From contig JASJBQ010000217.1 of assembly GCA_030066455.1 (NCBI GenBank), positions 1 to 8,303 on the forward strand: a stretch of 8,303 nt of DNA. Reading direction: 5' to 3'. The notes beneath the pieces are model-generated. The model was not told the origin of the DNA and did no database searches. It was given only the letters and a program-made list of their open reading frames with translations. Source of the stretch: Desulfobacterales bacterium. GTDB taxonomy: Bacteria > Desulfobacterota > Desulfobacteria > Desulfobacterales > UBA5852. Shown in pieces: positions 7,641-8,303 of the stretch; position 1 is the first letter of the stretch; each line of letters starts with the position of its first letter. The translations under genes were made by a program, and so were the position numbers.

Positions 7641-7684
7641 GGTGACAAGCCATTACGCCAGGCCTGCAACAGCGTTCGGTCACC
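7641..7684. repeat. Inverted repeat between the MOSC and mobB genes
   Basis: GGTGAC at 7641-7646 is the exact reverse complement of GTCACC at 7679-7684, with 32 nt between them that include the palindrome CAGGCCTG (7659-7666). The hexamer TTCGGT occurs three times here (7638-7643, 7675-7680, 7687-7692). The gap between the MOSC stop and the mobB start is 145 nt, longer than others in this unit, so it may hold a leader structure or operator. There is no T tract to make it a terminator. A 6-bp repeat over this distance can occur by chance. Confidence 0.3.
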
Positions 7685-7693
7685 CCTTCGGTT

Positions 7694-8203
7694 CTATGCC
7701 TTGTGATGCTCTGACAGCTGATCGGGCGAACCATCCGCGGAGGTGATCGTATCCCCCGGTCGAACGGGCCCGCCTTTGACAATGCGGGCGAATACCCCTT
7801 CCCGCGGCATGACGCAGTCACCTACCTGGTGGAAGATGGCGCAGCGGTGGTGACAGACTTTGCCAATCTGGGTGATTTCCACCAGTGCCTCGGCACCGAG
7901 ATGCAGCCGGGTGCCGACCGGCAGTTCCTCGAGCGCGAATCCGCTCGTCGTGATGTTTTCCGCAAAATCGCCCGGAACGACATCAAGTCCCTTGGCGCGG
8001 ATCTTGTCGATACTTTCCCGGGCCAGCAGGCTGATCTGGCGGTGCCAGTCGCCACCGTGCGCATCGCCTTCGAGGCCGAAATTCGCGACCAGGCGGCCAC
8101 ACGCGATGTTTGTTTTCTTTACACCTTTGCGATCGCTGACCGAAACGGCCACGATTTGTCCCCGCACGGAGGCTTTTCTCTGCTGTTGTGGTGCGCTGGT
8201 CAT
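7694..8203 (-). CDS. MOSC-domain protein (small, stand-alone)
   Basis: From ATG 8203 the product is 169 aa, typical of single-domain MOSC proteins (the fold shared with the C-terminus of Moco sulfurase and with YiiM). The fold motifs are GLEGDAHGG (43-51), GDFAENITTSG (78-88), LPVGTRLHLG (94-103) and the C-terminal GGPVRPGD (144-151). The segment GKVCHHRCAIF...GDC (114-130) supplies Cys117, Cys121 and Cys130; a conserved Cys in this area carries sulfur or binds cofactor in the family. Its likely role is sulfur or molybdopterin handling for Moco enzymes, supported by the mobB and moeA genes downstream. The open frame extends to a TTG at 8278, but AGGGA just before ATG 8203 and the absence of fold motifs in the extra 25 residues favour 8203. 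The enzyme or cofactor partner cannot be named from sequence. Confidence 0.88.
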   Translation of the reverse strand: MTSAPQQQRKASVRGQIVAVSVSDRKGVKKTNIACGRLVANFGLEGDAHGGDWHRQISLLARESIDKIRAKGLDVVPGDFAENITTSGFALEELPVGTRLHLGAEALVEITQIGKVCHHRCAIFHQVGDCVMPREGVFARIVKGGPVRPGDTITSADGSPDQLSEHHKA

Positions 8204-8303
8204 GATTCCCTGTCGCGTTGGGTTCAAATTAGCTGTCAGTGTTATCACCGCAATGTTAAAGCTCAGATCAAACCTCAAAAAGTCAACACCTGTGCACCTT
8301 CGA
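8204..8303 (-). other. Upstream region of the MOSC-mobB-moeA unit
   Basis: This 100-nt stretch has a lower GC content than its surroundings, as expected for a promoter region. On the minus strand it contains TTGACT (8259-8264) and, closer to the gene, GATAAC (8240-8245), but their spacing does not fit one sigma-70 promoter. AGGGA (8207-8211) lies just before ATG 8203 and is the likely ribosome site. No ModE-type palindrome or recognisable Moco-riboswitch pattern was found by eye. Confidence 0.35.

Noticed and set aside
6907..7746. A 279-codon open frame on the plus strand over mobB and the gap beside it
   Set aside because: It is antisense to the MobB-motif gene, runs past its end without any domain, and has no family resemblance.
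8204..8278. TTG start at 8278 extending the MOSC protein by 25 residues
   Set aside because: The extra residues have no fold motif, and ATG 8203 has AGGGA immediately upstream. The stretch is better explained as a promoter and leader.

Overview
The window is GC-rich, densely coded DNA, with no intergenic gap above about 160 bases. It most resembles a strictly anaerobic deltaproteobacterium (Desulfobacterota, Desulfosarcina/Desulfococcus-like). That assignment is an inference from the acyl-CoA dehydrogenase with a fused C-terminal rubredoxin domain, a fusion I associate with fatty-acid or aromatic-degrading sulfate reducers, and from the style of the molybdenum-cofactor genes. No rRNA, tRNA, mobile element or CRISPR array is visible.

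Region 1 (1-499, + strand): the 3' end of an acyl-CoA dehydrogenase gene ending in a rubredoxin-type FeS domain, followed by a good intrinsic terminator.

Region 2 (581-5587, + strand): a tight four-gene operon. It encodes an ABC ATPase (YbbA-like), a ten-helix FtsX/MacB-type permease (YbbP-like), a GDSL/SGNH esterase with a lipoprotein signal (TesA-like), and a SprT-type zinc metalloprotease fused to a DUF2786 domain. The first three match the ybbA-ybbP-tesA set of Enterobacteria, where tesA is instead divergent. Here tesA is co-directional, probably membrane-anchored, and overlaps the protease gene by 4 nt. The likely picture is a mechanotransmission-type ABC machine that presents a hydrophobic substrate to a periplasmic esterase. 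The cytoplasmic protease/DUF2786 protein is the unexplained partner.

Region 3 (5677-8203, - strand, convergent with region 2): a molybdenum-cofactor set transcribed in the order MOSC-domain protein, MobB-like GTPase, MoeA-like molybdotransferase. The genes would act in molybdate insertion (MoeA), guanine-dinucleotide attachment or delivery (MobB) and sulfur/cofactor handling (MOSC). This fits an anaerobe rich in Mo/W enzymes such as formate dehydrogenases.

The most interesting points are the SprT-DUF2786 gene joined to the ybbAP-tesA operon, the lipoprotein form of TesA, the acyl-CoA dehydrogenase-rubredoxin fusion, and the variant active-site motifs of MoeA. None of these is clearly a wholly new system; the operon association is the best lead.
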